Shown: piece by piece, positions 16,654 to 23,997 of the stretch
Layout: every line of letters begins with the position of its first letter
Position numbering within the stretch: the first letter of the stretch is position 1
Source: Bacteroidota bacterium
GTDB taxonomy: Bacteria > Bacteroidota > Bacteroidia > Cytophagales > Cyclobacteriaceae
Direction of reading: 5' to 3'
DNA: 48,707 bases
Assembly (NCBI GenBank): GCA_023417785.1
Contig: JAEZEH010000154.1
Coordinates: forward strand, 1-48,707
Program-made: the position numbers and the translations under genes
The notes under the pieces: generated by a model
Told to the model about the DNA's origin: nothing
Database searches by the model: none
The model's input: only the letters and a program-made list of their open reading frames with translations

Positions 16654-17556
16654 ATGAAATATCTGATTTTTATAGCTTTATTTCTCCTGACGAGTAAAGC
16701 CCACGCGCAACAGGATCCGTTGTACGCGCAATACATCAATAATCCGTTTATCATAAATCCCGCGTATGCAGGGTTTAACAATAGCCTTAATGCCTCTGTC
16801 GGCTATCGACAACAATGGAGTGGATTGGACGGGCCAAAAACGTTTAACTTTTCTACAGACATCTCGGCCTTGAGCAACCGTGGCGGGGCCGGCCTGTTGG
16901 TAATCGCGGATCGCATCGGTGCAACATCGCGCAATGAGGTGATGATCGCATCTGCTTACAGGATACCGCTATCCCCCGATCTACGGCTATCATTTGGATT
17001 ACAGGGCGGAGTTGTACAATATCAGATTGACCACTCGAAATTAAGCGTGTTTGATCCGGCCGATCCTTTGTTTGATGGCAATGAGAACGCATGGGCACCT
17101 AACATCGGCGCCGGTGTCATACTAAGCAGTAACCGCTTTTTTGCCGGCCTGTCTGCACCTCGGTTTCTGGAGACGTCTGGCGCGATGAACAATATGGACC
17201 ACACGCTTACCTCACGACATTACTATCTCACAGCAGCATACCTTATTCCGCTTTCCCCTCAGGTAATCTTTAAACCATCGGCGATGTTTCGCCATGTATC
17301 CGGGGCGCCACTTTCGTTTGACGTCAACGCAACGTTTGTGCTTCACGAAAAATTACAGACCGGAATTTTTACGCGGAGCTTCGAGACTCTCGGTGGGCTC
17401 CTGCAACTCGCAATGAAGGACAACTTCAGGCTGGGCTATGTGTTTGAAATGCCGGCGCGCGACACGCCTCTCAACTTCGTCACCCATGAATTCACATTGA
17501 TGTTGCGAATGAAGGCATTGCCCTTTCATGAAAGTTCATCGATGGCGGGTTATTAG
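16654..17556 (+). CDS. PorP/SprF family type IX secretion membrane protein
   Basis: A 300-residue outer-membrane protein with signal peptide (MKYLIFIALFLLTSKAHAQ). It has the diagnostic start QQDPLYAQYINNPFIINPAYAG, written here in two parts: QQDPLYAQYI and NPFIINPAYAG. Next come GYRQQWSGLDG and the barrel strands ending in MLRMK. SprF-like proteins are needed for secretion or surface fixing of particular CHU_C-type cargo. The gene follows such a cargo gene by 9 bases, so the two almost certainly form a secretion pair. The end converges on the PstS-like gene, with no clear terminator in the 43-base gap. Confidence 0.93.
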   Translation: MKYLIFIALFLLTSKAHAQQDPLYAQYINNPFIINPAYAGFNNSLNASVGYRQQWSGLDGPKTFNFSTDISALSNRGGAGLLVIADRIGATSRNEVMIASAYRIPLSPDLRLSFGLQGGVVQYQIDHSKLSVFDPADPLFDGNENAWAPNIGAGVILSSNRFFAGLSAPRFLETSGAMNNMDHTLTSRHYYLTAAYLIPLSPQVIFKPSAMFRHVSGAPLSFDVNATFVLHEKLQTGIFTRSFETLGGLLQLAMKDNFRLGYVFEMPARDTPLNFVTHEFTLMLRMKALPFHESSSMAGY

Positions 17557-17599
17557 ATTCCAAAAAAATCTGAACGATAAACGCATCCGCGGCTTCGCA

Positions 17600-18589
17600 T
17601 CATTTTGAAGACCACTCGGCCAACCTATCGACGCCAGGTTTATCAGATGCCGACTTGAGGAAACCAAAACGGTGCAAAGAGGACTGACCATGCTCCGCCA
17701 CCCACTTCAGAAACGCCAAGGCCTCCGCGCTCACATTACTTTTAGCAACGGAAAGATGTAAATATTCAATAGGTACGTTTACTTTAGTCTTTCCACCGTT
17801 TTCAAGTCTTTCCAAAAGACCGCCGGCGCTGGAAAAAGCCAATACCTCCTCGTCTTTGACTTTTCCATTTCCATCGATGTCGACCGGAATTACGGTAAGT
17901 CCTTCGACATGTTTTCCTGTTTCCTCATCATACACAATTGGAAGGGGCAGGTAGGTCAATCCCGTTGAGTCTCGGAGCAATGCCCGCACCAAGTGCTCAT
18001 CAGATCCCGCGATAGCTTTGCCGATGATGTCTTTCTGTTCAAACCCGTAATACCGGGCGAAGACTTTGGGGGCACCCGCTTTTTGATAACGTGTATACGT
18101 TGTAGAAGGGGCCCTGACTTTTTCATCTTCGTCCTTGTCGGCAAAAATGTTGTGGAAAAAGATTTGCTTCAACAGGTTGTCGTTAATTCCGCGGGTAGCG
18201 TATGTCCGGGCGAACTCTGACGTAGACGTTGCCACCGGAAGAATTGCATATCTCGCAACATACGAGTATAGCCGATCTTTCCTCAAAGCTTCATCCTGCT
18301 CGTAGACTTCAGCGAGTATATCAAAACGAGCCGGGTCCGACGAACCCCTTGATTCTATAATCACCTGAATGTCGGGGAACTGCTTATTAAATTCGTCAAT
18401 CCAGTGTTGAATCAGCTTATAGGAAAATCGCGCGCCTGTTACAACTACGATCTTCTGTTTGTCTGTGTGCTGGTTTTCGGGTTGCGTAACTACCTGGGCA
18501 TACGAAGATGGCATAGTCGATAACATCAGGATCAGTACTACGCCATAGATCAATTTTGAAATCATTATAGTTTTTCTTTTTGTTTTCAC
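17600..18589 (-). CDS. PstS-like periplasmic substrate-binding protein
   Basis: The GTG at 18589 directly abuts the TGA of the TonB receptor. An ATG at 18565 would start the signal peptide cleanly (MISKLIYGVVLILMLSTM, cleavage after SSYAQ), and either may be used. The mature part is a type II periplasmic-binding fold: IVVVTGARFSYKLIQHW, then the ligand-loop style IIESRGSSDPARFD and RYAILPVATS. These resemble phosphate/molybdate-type binders, but no transporter genes are nearby. An apparent EF-hand loop (DIDGNGKVKDEE) sits in the C-terminal half. Being translationally coupled to a TonB receptor, it probably takes the receptor's ligand in the periplasm. Ligand unknown. Confidence 0.78.
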   Translation of the reverse strand: MKTKRKTIMISKLIYGVVLILMLSTMPSSYAQVVTQPENQHTDKQKIVVVTGARFSYKLIQHWIDEFNKQFPDIQVIIESRGSSDPARFDILAEVYEQDEALRKDRLYSYVARYAILPVATSTSEFARTYATRGINDNLLKQIFFHNIFADKDEDEKVRAPSTTYTRYQKAGAPKVFARYYGFEQKDIIGKAIAGSDEHLVRALLRDSTGLTYLPLPIVYDEETGKHVEGLTVIPVDIDGNGKVKDEEVLAFSSAGGLLERLENGGKTKVNVPIEYLHLSVAKSNVSAEALAFLKWVAEHGQSSLHRFGFLKSASDKPGVDRLAEWSSK

Positions 18590-21142
18590 TCATTTTCCGA
18601 AAGCGTATCTCAACGTGGCGCCATACGTTCTTGGGTCGCCGAGAACTGCTGCGTAGTGTCCTGCATTACCCGCCGCAGGCAGGAGTTGTTCAAAATAATC
18701 TTTAGCAAGCAGGTTTCTTGACCAGACAATCAGCGACAACCCGTGCGCAGCCTTGAATCCAGCGCGGGCATTCAAAAGCATATACCCATCAACATTAAGA
18801 TATTGCGAAGGCGAAGGGCTCGACGAAAAGGCTGACCGGAAATATGAATCAAATGCCACAAAGTATTTACCGCTTTGTCCGAACGCTTCGCGTTGATTCG
18901 AAAACAACTCTCCACCAAAAGAACCAGCCCAATCAGATACACCTGGCAATTTCTCTCCGGAAATATTTTTGAATGAACTAGGGCCGCCGGTTTCTTCCAG
19001 GGGAACCGGTGCATTCTTGAAAGAAACGTATTCTCCATCGGTATATGCGATGGCTCCGTAAAATGAAAAATTCCGGGTGACGCGCCAGGTTCCATCTAAC
19101 TCCGCCCCGATCACGCGAACCTCTTCGGCATTCGCCAGATAACCGCGGTTTACGCCTACCTCGGCAGTCTGTACCTGCGTCTGGAAATCTTTTATGTTGG
19201 TGTCGAAAATCACGAAGTTTAATGTTGTGTGGTTTGTTGGTGCTGTTTTGATCCCGCCTTCATAGTGTACTACATACTCAGGTTTTATCCTGGCCAGGTC
19301 AGTCATAACCTCTCCGCTGGATGTCGGAAGTCCGCCAAGATTTACGCCTACAGGTTTGTAGCTTGTAGAAAACGTTGCGAATGCATTTATCTTCGTAGAA
19401 GGCTTATAAGCTACGGTGATCTGTCCCGAGAAATTCGATTCGTCGACATCAGCCTTAAAGGCCTGGTCAGTATATACCGTACGCTTTATCGCAATCAATT
19501 CCGGGTCTTCCGTCTGGAGTCCGCCGTATGTTTGCCTGTTAAAATCCACTTTCTTCGCATCATAGTTATAGCGTATTCCCGGAAGAACATGCAGCTTCTT
19601 ATTAATGGACCAGTCTAACTGCCCGAACACGGCGGCACCCACAGATTGTAATCGGGAGTTGGTGCGGATGCCATAACCATCAAACAATCCTGGTGTCCGC
19701 CATAGGTCGCTGGTTGAGTTTTGCGAAAACCTCGCTTGCGCCGCACCCGATTCTTCGATGTGAACCGGATCTGTTTTCAGGTCCTGTGAAATGAAGAATG
19801 CGCCTATCACACCACTGATGTTAGTTCTTAAATTTCCGGAATACCGTACCTCCTGAGTCCATTGTTGATGTTTGGACGTAGCCTGTGACAGCGCGAGCAC
19901 CGGAAGCCCTGTGAAATCACGATCATTTGAGGGATCCCAGTTCCAGAAACGCCAGGCCGATGTAGAGGTTAGTGTACCCTCGCCTAACCTCGCTTCAACA
20001 TTGATGGATACCCCTCCAAGGTCATTGCCGGAGCGCCAGGTTGTGTTGTGATCAATCTTCCTGTCAAACGGATCGCGACTGGGCAGTTGATAATTCAGAT
20101 CCGCGATGATCTGTTCAAATTGACGGTATGGCGCACGCAACGTTGGCGCTACACCTGCTACAACCTGGGCATAGCCATTCGGCCTCTGACGTGTGCCATC
20201 CCCCGTCAGAGTGATATTCACGTCGTCGGATGGCGTGTACAGGAACTGGGCCCGCGCGCCAAGGTTATTCAGATCGTTGACATGCTGCTGTGTCGTAATG
20301 TTATACAGTACACCATCACGCTGCGTTCCGGAAAATGAAAAACGCGCTGCAAGGCGGTTGCTGATCGGACCGGTAACGGAGCTTTTCGCCTGAATGAATC
20401 CGTAATTTCCATAGCTCACTTCAAATGTGCCACCGGGAGTGAAACTCGCCGGACGGGTCGTGATGTTGAACGCGCCCGCGGTGGTGTTCTTTCCGAAAAG
20501 GGTTCCTTGTGGACCGCGGAGAACTTCAATGCGGTCGATATCAATAAAGTCAAGCGTCGTGGCTGCCGGTCGCGCGAAATATACCCCATCAACATAGAAC
20601 CCGACACCGGGATCTATTCCATCGTTCGTGAGGCCGAAGGTGGAGCCAAGGCCTCTTATGTTTAGGGTGGTGTTTCGCGGATTGGAGGAATATAGCTGAA
20701 CTGCCGGAACAAGTTCCTTTACGCGGTTCACATTGAAGGCTCCGGCATCTTCAACAACGGCGCCACGCACTACTGATATGGCAATGGGAACTTCCTGAAC
20801 GGTTTCGCTTCGTCTTCGCGCGGTCACGACAATCTCTGATAATACATTATCTTCAATCAGAACGATCTCAACCGGTTCATCGAATAATTCAAATACTTCG
20901 ATTTCCTGTGGCTTATATCCAACGGAACTGATCACTAGTGTAAAGGGTAGTTTTCTGTCAGTCACCAGCTTGAATTGACCGTCTACGTCAGTTACAGCAT
21001 GCGTAGACGTGCCTTTGATGACTATGGTTCCGGAGATCAAAGGCTGACCTTCGGTGTCCAGTACTTTGCCCTGGACCTGACTTTGAGAATGACTTGCTTC
21101 AGCAAATAGAAGAAACAGCAAAACGACTGGAATTGTTTTCAT
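18590..21142 (-). CDS. TonB-dependent outer-membrane receptor with carboxypeptidase-regulatory-like domain
   Basis: An 850-residue receptor. The signal peptide is MKTIPVVLLFLLFAEASHSQ. Then comes a CarboxypepD_reg-like beta-sandwich (QVQGKVLDTEGQPLISGT to SSVGYKPQEIEV), the plug (EIVVTARRRSETVQEVPIA, GVYFARPAATT, VLRGPQGTLFGKNTTAGA), and a 22-strand barrel ending in the aromatic strand TYGATLRYAFGK. The plug start and the LRGPQGTLFGKN box resemble the iron-siderophore/vitamin-type receptors rather than SusC glycan porins, and no SusD follows. It is the middle gene of an operon whose leader carries a SAM-I-like riboswitch. Uptake of methionine, a sulfur compound or a methylated ligand is therefore plausible but unproven. 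Confidence 0.93.
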   Translation of the reverse strand: MKTIPVVLLFLLFAEASHSQSQVQGKVLDTEGQPLISGTIVIKGTSTHAVTDVDGQFKLVTDRKLPFTLVISSVGYKPQEIEVFELFDEPVEIVLIEDNVLSEIVVTARRRSETVQEVPIAISVVRGAVVEDAGAFNVNRVKELVPAVQLYSSNPRNTTLNIRGLGSTFGLTNDGIDPGVGFYVDGVYFARPAATTLDFIDIDRIEVLRGPQGTLFGKNTTAGAFNITTRPASFTPGGTFEVSYGNYGFIQAKSSVTGPISNRLAARFSFSGTQRDGVLYNITTQQHVNDLNNLGARAQFLYTPSDDVNITLTGDGTRQRPNGYAQVVAGVAPTLRAPYRQFEQIIADLNYQLPSRDPFDRKIDHNTTWRSGNDLGGVSINVEARLGEGTLTSTSAWRFWNWDPSNDRDFTGLPVLALSQATSKHQQWTQEVRYSGNLRTNISGVIGAFFISQDLKTDPVHIEESGAAQARFSQNSTSDLWRTPGLFDGYGIRTNSRLQSVGAAVFGQLDWSINKKLHVLPGIRYNYDAKKVDFNRQTYGGLQTEDPELIAIKRTVYTDQAFKADVDESNFSGQITVAYKPSTKINAFATFSTSYKPVGVNLGGLPTSSGEVMTDLARIKPEYVVHYEGGIKTAPTNHTTLNFVIFDTNIKDFQTQVQTAEVGVNRGYLANAEEVRVIGAELDGTWRVTRNFSFYGAIAYTDGEYVSFKNAPVPLEETGGPSSFKNISGEKLPGVSDWAGSFGGELFSNQREAFGQSGKYFVAFDSYFRSAFSSSPSPSQYLNVDGYMLLNARAGFKAAHGLSLIVWSRNLLAKDYFEQLLPAAGNAGHYAAVLGDPRTYGATLRYAFGK

Positions 21143-21178
21143 GTCTATGGAACTAGTAGAGTTTAAGAAGAAATTTTT

Positions 21179-21658
21179 TTAATCAGCTTGAAATTGTGAC
21201 GCGTACAACTCCTCCAATTGACGTTTCAAATGCACTTCGCTTGTACGAATCTGGCGGAGCCTGTGCTTGAAATCAATTTCGCTCTGGAGCATTCGAAAAA
21301 CATCTGAAAGAAAAATACCGGCGGCGTCGCCATCCTCCGATGAACTGATAACCATGAAGCCTTTTATGTGTTTCTTAGCTTCCACTGTCACACCAGGTCT
21401 TTTGCCACAGCTGAAAAGTCCGTTGAGTAATGGGAAATACAACGCATATTCTTTCTTAAGGCGGAATAAGAATCTCCCGGTAACGGAATGACCAGATGTA
21501 AACGACGTATAATGGATGTCGACGACCGAGACCAGCGGCGAAGTATTCAGGATAGTGTAAAGGGGGTCTTTTGGAGCCGGAAAGGGTGCCGGTATTGTGA
21601 GTTGGGATGGCGTGTCCCTATATATCTCCGATACGGCATCAGTATGAACTAATGACAT
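21179..21658 (-). CDS. Hypothetical 159-residue protein, first gene of the TonB operon
   Basis: I do not recognise the family. The protein has no signal peptide or membrane segment. It has an N-terminal proline-rich part (IPAPFPAPKDP), a beta-rich middle (VSVVDIHYTSFTSGHSVTG, YALYFPLLNGLFSCG) and a charged C-terminal helix (DFKHRLRQIRTSEVHLKRQ) that could be a coiled coil. It therefore looks cytoplasmic. The ATG at 21658 is immediately preceded by one arm of an 11-bp inverted repeat in the leader. It ends 36 bases before the TonB receptor start. Its place between a SAM-responsive leader and a receptor suggests a regulatory or ligand-handling role, but this is only context. Confidence 0.65.
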   Translation of the reverse strand: MSLVHTDAVSEIYRDTPSQLTIPAPFPAPKDPLYTILNTSPLVSVVDIHYTSFTSGHSVTGRFLFRLKKEYALYFPLLNGLFSCGKRPGVTVEAKKHIKGFMVISSSEDGDAAGIFLSDVFRMLQSEIDFKHRLRQIRTSEVHLKRQLEELYASQFQAD

Positions 21659-21739
21659 TCTTTAGGTATTTTTTGTGGTGAAATGAGTTGAGATAATTGC
21701 GGCTAACTACAACAACATCGGCAACACGTACCTAAAGAA
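21658..21739 (-). promoter_or_regulatory. Start-codon-sequestering inverted repeat (expression platform)
   Basis: On the minus strand TTCTTTAGGTA (21739-21729) is perfectly complementary to TACCTAAAGAA (21668-21658). The second arm ends with the A of the ATG. The hairpin would close over 60 bases and cover the ribosome landing site of the 159-residue protein gene. It lies 30 bases downstream of the riboswitch-like aptamer. The aptamer's own CCTAA/TTAGG stem carries the same words, so competing pairings are possible. This fits translational control. Confidence 0.6.
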
Positions 21740-21768
21740 ACCGGGCGCACCTGGGGAAACTTCATAAA

Positions 21769-21870
21769 CCTATTTATATGTCCTAAAAGTATTAGGCAGG
21801 AATTAGCACCGTGTCCGTAGATCGGTTGCCATAGGGTCGATGAGCCTGCTCTCTGACCTATTCTGTATAA
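21769..21870 (-). ncRNA. SAM-I (S-box) riboswitch-like leader, possibly a compact variant
   Basis: Read on the minus strand, the leader holds in order GGTCAGAGAG, GACCCTATGGCAACCG, an ACCG/CGGT stem, and GGTGCTAATTCC (21810-21799). The last word, together with GCAACC about a dozen bases before it, is the best-known hallmark of the SAM-I riboswitch core. It is followed by CCTGC, which can pair with GCAGG at the 5' side, and by a CCTAA/TTAGG hairpin in the place of P4. TTTATA and TATAAA words at the two ends could close P1. The usual GGAGGGACTGG part of P2 is shortened, so it may be a SAM-I clan variant. It lies between a consensus promoter and the TonB operon. Confidence 0.68.
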
Positions 21871-21878
21871 ACAACACC

Positions 21879-21918
21879 CAAAATTAAGCATAAAGTCTAC
21901 TAAGTCAATAGACTTTAT
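21879..21918 (-). promoter_or_regulatory. Consensus promoter embedded in a 10-bp inverted repeat
   Basis: On the minus strand TTG (21908-21906) is followed after exactly 19 bases by TAATTTTG (21886-21879), a full match to the Bacteroidota housekeeping promoter TTG-N17-23-TAnnTTTG. The perfect arms ATAAAGTCTA (21918-21909) and TAGACTTTAT (21899-21890) flank the -33 TTG, a typical place for a repressor or activator site. Transcription would start near 21872, just at the 5' edge of the riboswitch-like element. Confidence 0.72.
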
Positions 21919-22133
21919 ATAAAAACTTAAAATATTTCTCACACGGGGAGGATGAATCTTTCTGGTGAGCAATACGGACACGACAGACGTGCTGATGGTT
22001 CCGTCTCCGCGTGGTCAAAAAACGACCTGTTGGATTAACGTTTGTAAAACGGGGTATATAAAATATTTACGATGTGACCAATGGGGAGGTGGTCCAAAAT
22101 GAATCTTACCAACCTTTTATCCCCGCAAATTCC

Positions 22134-22568
22134 TTATGCATCCTTGTAGTGCGCGTAACTGAAAGGATTGATACAGGGACGGCCTTGGGGATCGTATATG
22201 GCAATGTATTTGACTGTGCGTGATTCATCCATCCCATTGTCGAAAAAATCTGTTGATAAGATATACATGGTCATCAGTCGATGGATCTTCCGGGACTGCC
22301 GTGACGTTAGCGGTGAGAGCGCGAAGCTCTTCAGCGCCAATTTAGTTTTCCAGGACATATTCTTAGTATACTCCGAAACGAATTCCCGAACACCATTCTC
22401 ATCAAGTTTCATAAAGGAAAGTTCCTGCCGGATTTTCCTTTCTACAACCACCTCAACGGATTGCCTGGTAAACATAAACCCGCCCAGACCCGCAAGCGCC
22501 CCTGCAGCTCCGGTTAACGTCCAGATAAAAGTTCTTCTTTCCACTTTCTTAGAATGATTTATCAGCAC
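22134..22568 (-). CDS. Small twin-arginine-signal protein, probable subunit of the adjacent GMC oxidoreductase
   Basis: The GTG at 22568 overlaps the GMC gene end by 20 bases; another GTG at 22544 lies just after that stop. Earlier in-frame ATGs lie deep within the GMC gene and are unlikely. The N-terminus has a twin-arginine-like signal: VERRTFIWTLTGAAGALAG followed by GGFMF. The rest is helical (SFMKLDENGVREFVSEYTKN) and ends with STDFFDNGMDESRTVKY and PCINPF. That layout recalls gluconate dehydrogenase subunit 3-like proteins that accompany FAD-dependent GMC dehydrogenases, although I cannot prove the family. The likely role is periplasmic export and assembly of the flavoprotein. Confidence 0.72.
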   Translation of the reverse strand: MLINHSKKVERRTFIWTLTGAAGALAGLGGFMFTRQSVEVVVERKIRQELSFMKLDENGVREFVSEYTKNMSWKTKLALKSFALSPLTSRQSRKIHRLMTMYILSTDFFDNGMDESRTVKYIAIYDPQGRPCINPFSYAHYKDA

Positions 22569-23982
22569 AATATAAAGACAAGGCAGATAGCGTGAGCGTA
22601 GGATTATTCGGAGTAATCGTGGTAAATGATCCGCTGCCGAGAACAAACAGATTCCTGTAGTAGTGATGGATTAGATTTTTATCTATCACGCCTACAGTGG
22701 GATCTGAATGCATTCGGGTCGTCCCGATAATATGGGCCTCCGTTTTGTACGGATTCAAGAACCGAATTTCTTCAACCGGGAGGCAAGACAAGAGTTCTGG
22801 CAACTTTTCCCTCATTTTTTCTACCGCTTTTTTTGTGTAGTCAGAGATGCCTTCAAAATGGACAACAGGTACCAACGGGTCCTTTCCGGTCGTGACATAA
22901 TTTTTTTCCTGCGGCAGGTCTTCGAAAACCATTCTGAACGTTACGAGGTCCCGCCATTTTCCCTTCTCCACGCGGACGTAAGGTGCGTTATTCGACTCAA
23001 TCAGACATGCGGCGTACTCTTTTCGGTGGTCGCCATCATAAAGCATGTATCCATTTGCGTTGACCCACGTGCTACCGCCCACGTTCGCTAAGTTTTTCAA
23101 ATAAACAATCACATCCAGACCATGCTGATCAGAAAGGCCTTTTCCGGTTAACGGATGCCGATCGTTGGAGTTAAGAAGAAGGTGTGCATTGAATAAAGCA
23201 TTCGCACCAAGAGCAATGACCTCACCGGACACACTATGCTCTTTATCCTCGAAAATGTAATTCACACTCTTCGCAATGCCCTGCTGTAGATCCAGATTTA
23301 CGACCTGTGCACCATACTTTATCTCAACGCGTAGATCGGCATATACATTAAAGCCGGAATTTTCAATAGTAAATTTCGCATCTACAGGGCAAATCGAGCA
23401 CGCCGCATTGGCGCAGCACGAGTTCCGTGTTTCGATCGCCTGGCTGGCACGTGCGGTTGGCTGATTTACATATAGACCGCCATAGGTTGCCTTCATTATC
23501 TTGTCAACCGTCGTGAATTTGTGCGGTGGGAGTGGATACCGGGTACTCTTCGGAAACGGTGTCTCATCGGGCCCCGAGATGTTCATCAGATTTTCTACTT
23601 CGCCATAATACGGTTCAATATCATCATATTGCAGCGGCCAGTCCTCAGCCACGCCATAAAGCGTTTTCATTTTGAAATCCGACGGCAAGAACCGTGGAGT
23701 ACAGCCATACCAGCAGTTGGAGCTGCCGCCGAAGCCTAACGTAAAGAGCCAATGTTTCTCGGGTGTCTCATTAACAAATACCTTTTGCGGGTTTTCATCA
23801 AGGTCTGTAATAAAGCCCTCATCGCCTTTTGTAATTTTCGCGCGCTGCGCTCGCGGAATGTAATAGCCCCGTTCAAGTACAAGCACCCGCGCATTCTGTT
23901 TCGCCTTGCTCAAATACTTCTTCAGAAAAAACGTTGAAGCGAACCCTGTTCCTACTAAAACTAAATCGTATCTATCAGACAT
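22549..23982 (-). CDS. GMC family FAD-dependent oxidoreductase
   Basis: A 477-residue flavoprotein. The N-terminal FAD loop is LVLVGTGFASTFFLKKYL, a second FAD region is FGGSSNCWYGCTPRF, and the C-terminal GMC box is LFVLGSGSFTTITPNNPTLT. A cysteine-rich stretch, CCANAACSICPVDAKF, lies where some membrane dehydrogenases of this family have a CxxC-type cluster; it could bind iron-sulfur or form disulfides. The chain has no signal peptide of its own, so export could depend on the Tat-signal partner encoded directly downstream. It starts 15 bases after the polytopic membrane protein gene. It probably oxidises an alcohol or sugar and hands electrons to the membrane; substrate unknown. Confidence 0.9.
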   Translation of the reverse strand: MSDRYDLVLVGTGFASTFFLKKYLSKAKQNARVLVLERGYYIPRAQRAKITKGDEGFITDLDENPQKVFVNETPEKHWLFTLGFGGSSNCWYGCTPRFLPSDFKMKTLYGVAEDWPLQYDDIEPYYGEVENLMNISGPDETPFPKSTRYPLPPHKFTTVDKIMKATYGGLYVNQPTARASQAIETRNSCCANAACSICPVDAKFTIENSGFNVYADLRVEIKYGAQVVNLDLQQGIAKSVNYIFEDKEHSVSGEVIALGANALFNAHLLLNSNDRHPLTGKGLSDQHGLDVIVYLKNLANVGGSTWVNANGYMLYDGDHRKEYAACLIESNNAPYVRVEKGKWRDLVTFRMVFEDLPQEKNYVTTGKDPLVPVVHFEGISDYTKKAVEKMREKLPELLSCLPVEEIRFLNPYKTEAHIIGTTRMHSDPTVGVIDKNLIHHYYRNLFVLGSGSFTTITPNNPTLTLSALSLYCADKSF

Positions 23983-23997
23983 ATCGGATATTTCACA

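Noticed and set aside
21703..21981. 92-residue minus-strand protein
   Set aside because: It lies across the promoter, inverted repeat and riboswitch-like leader; its composition (CCRCCCS end) is not protein-like.
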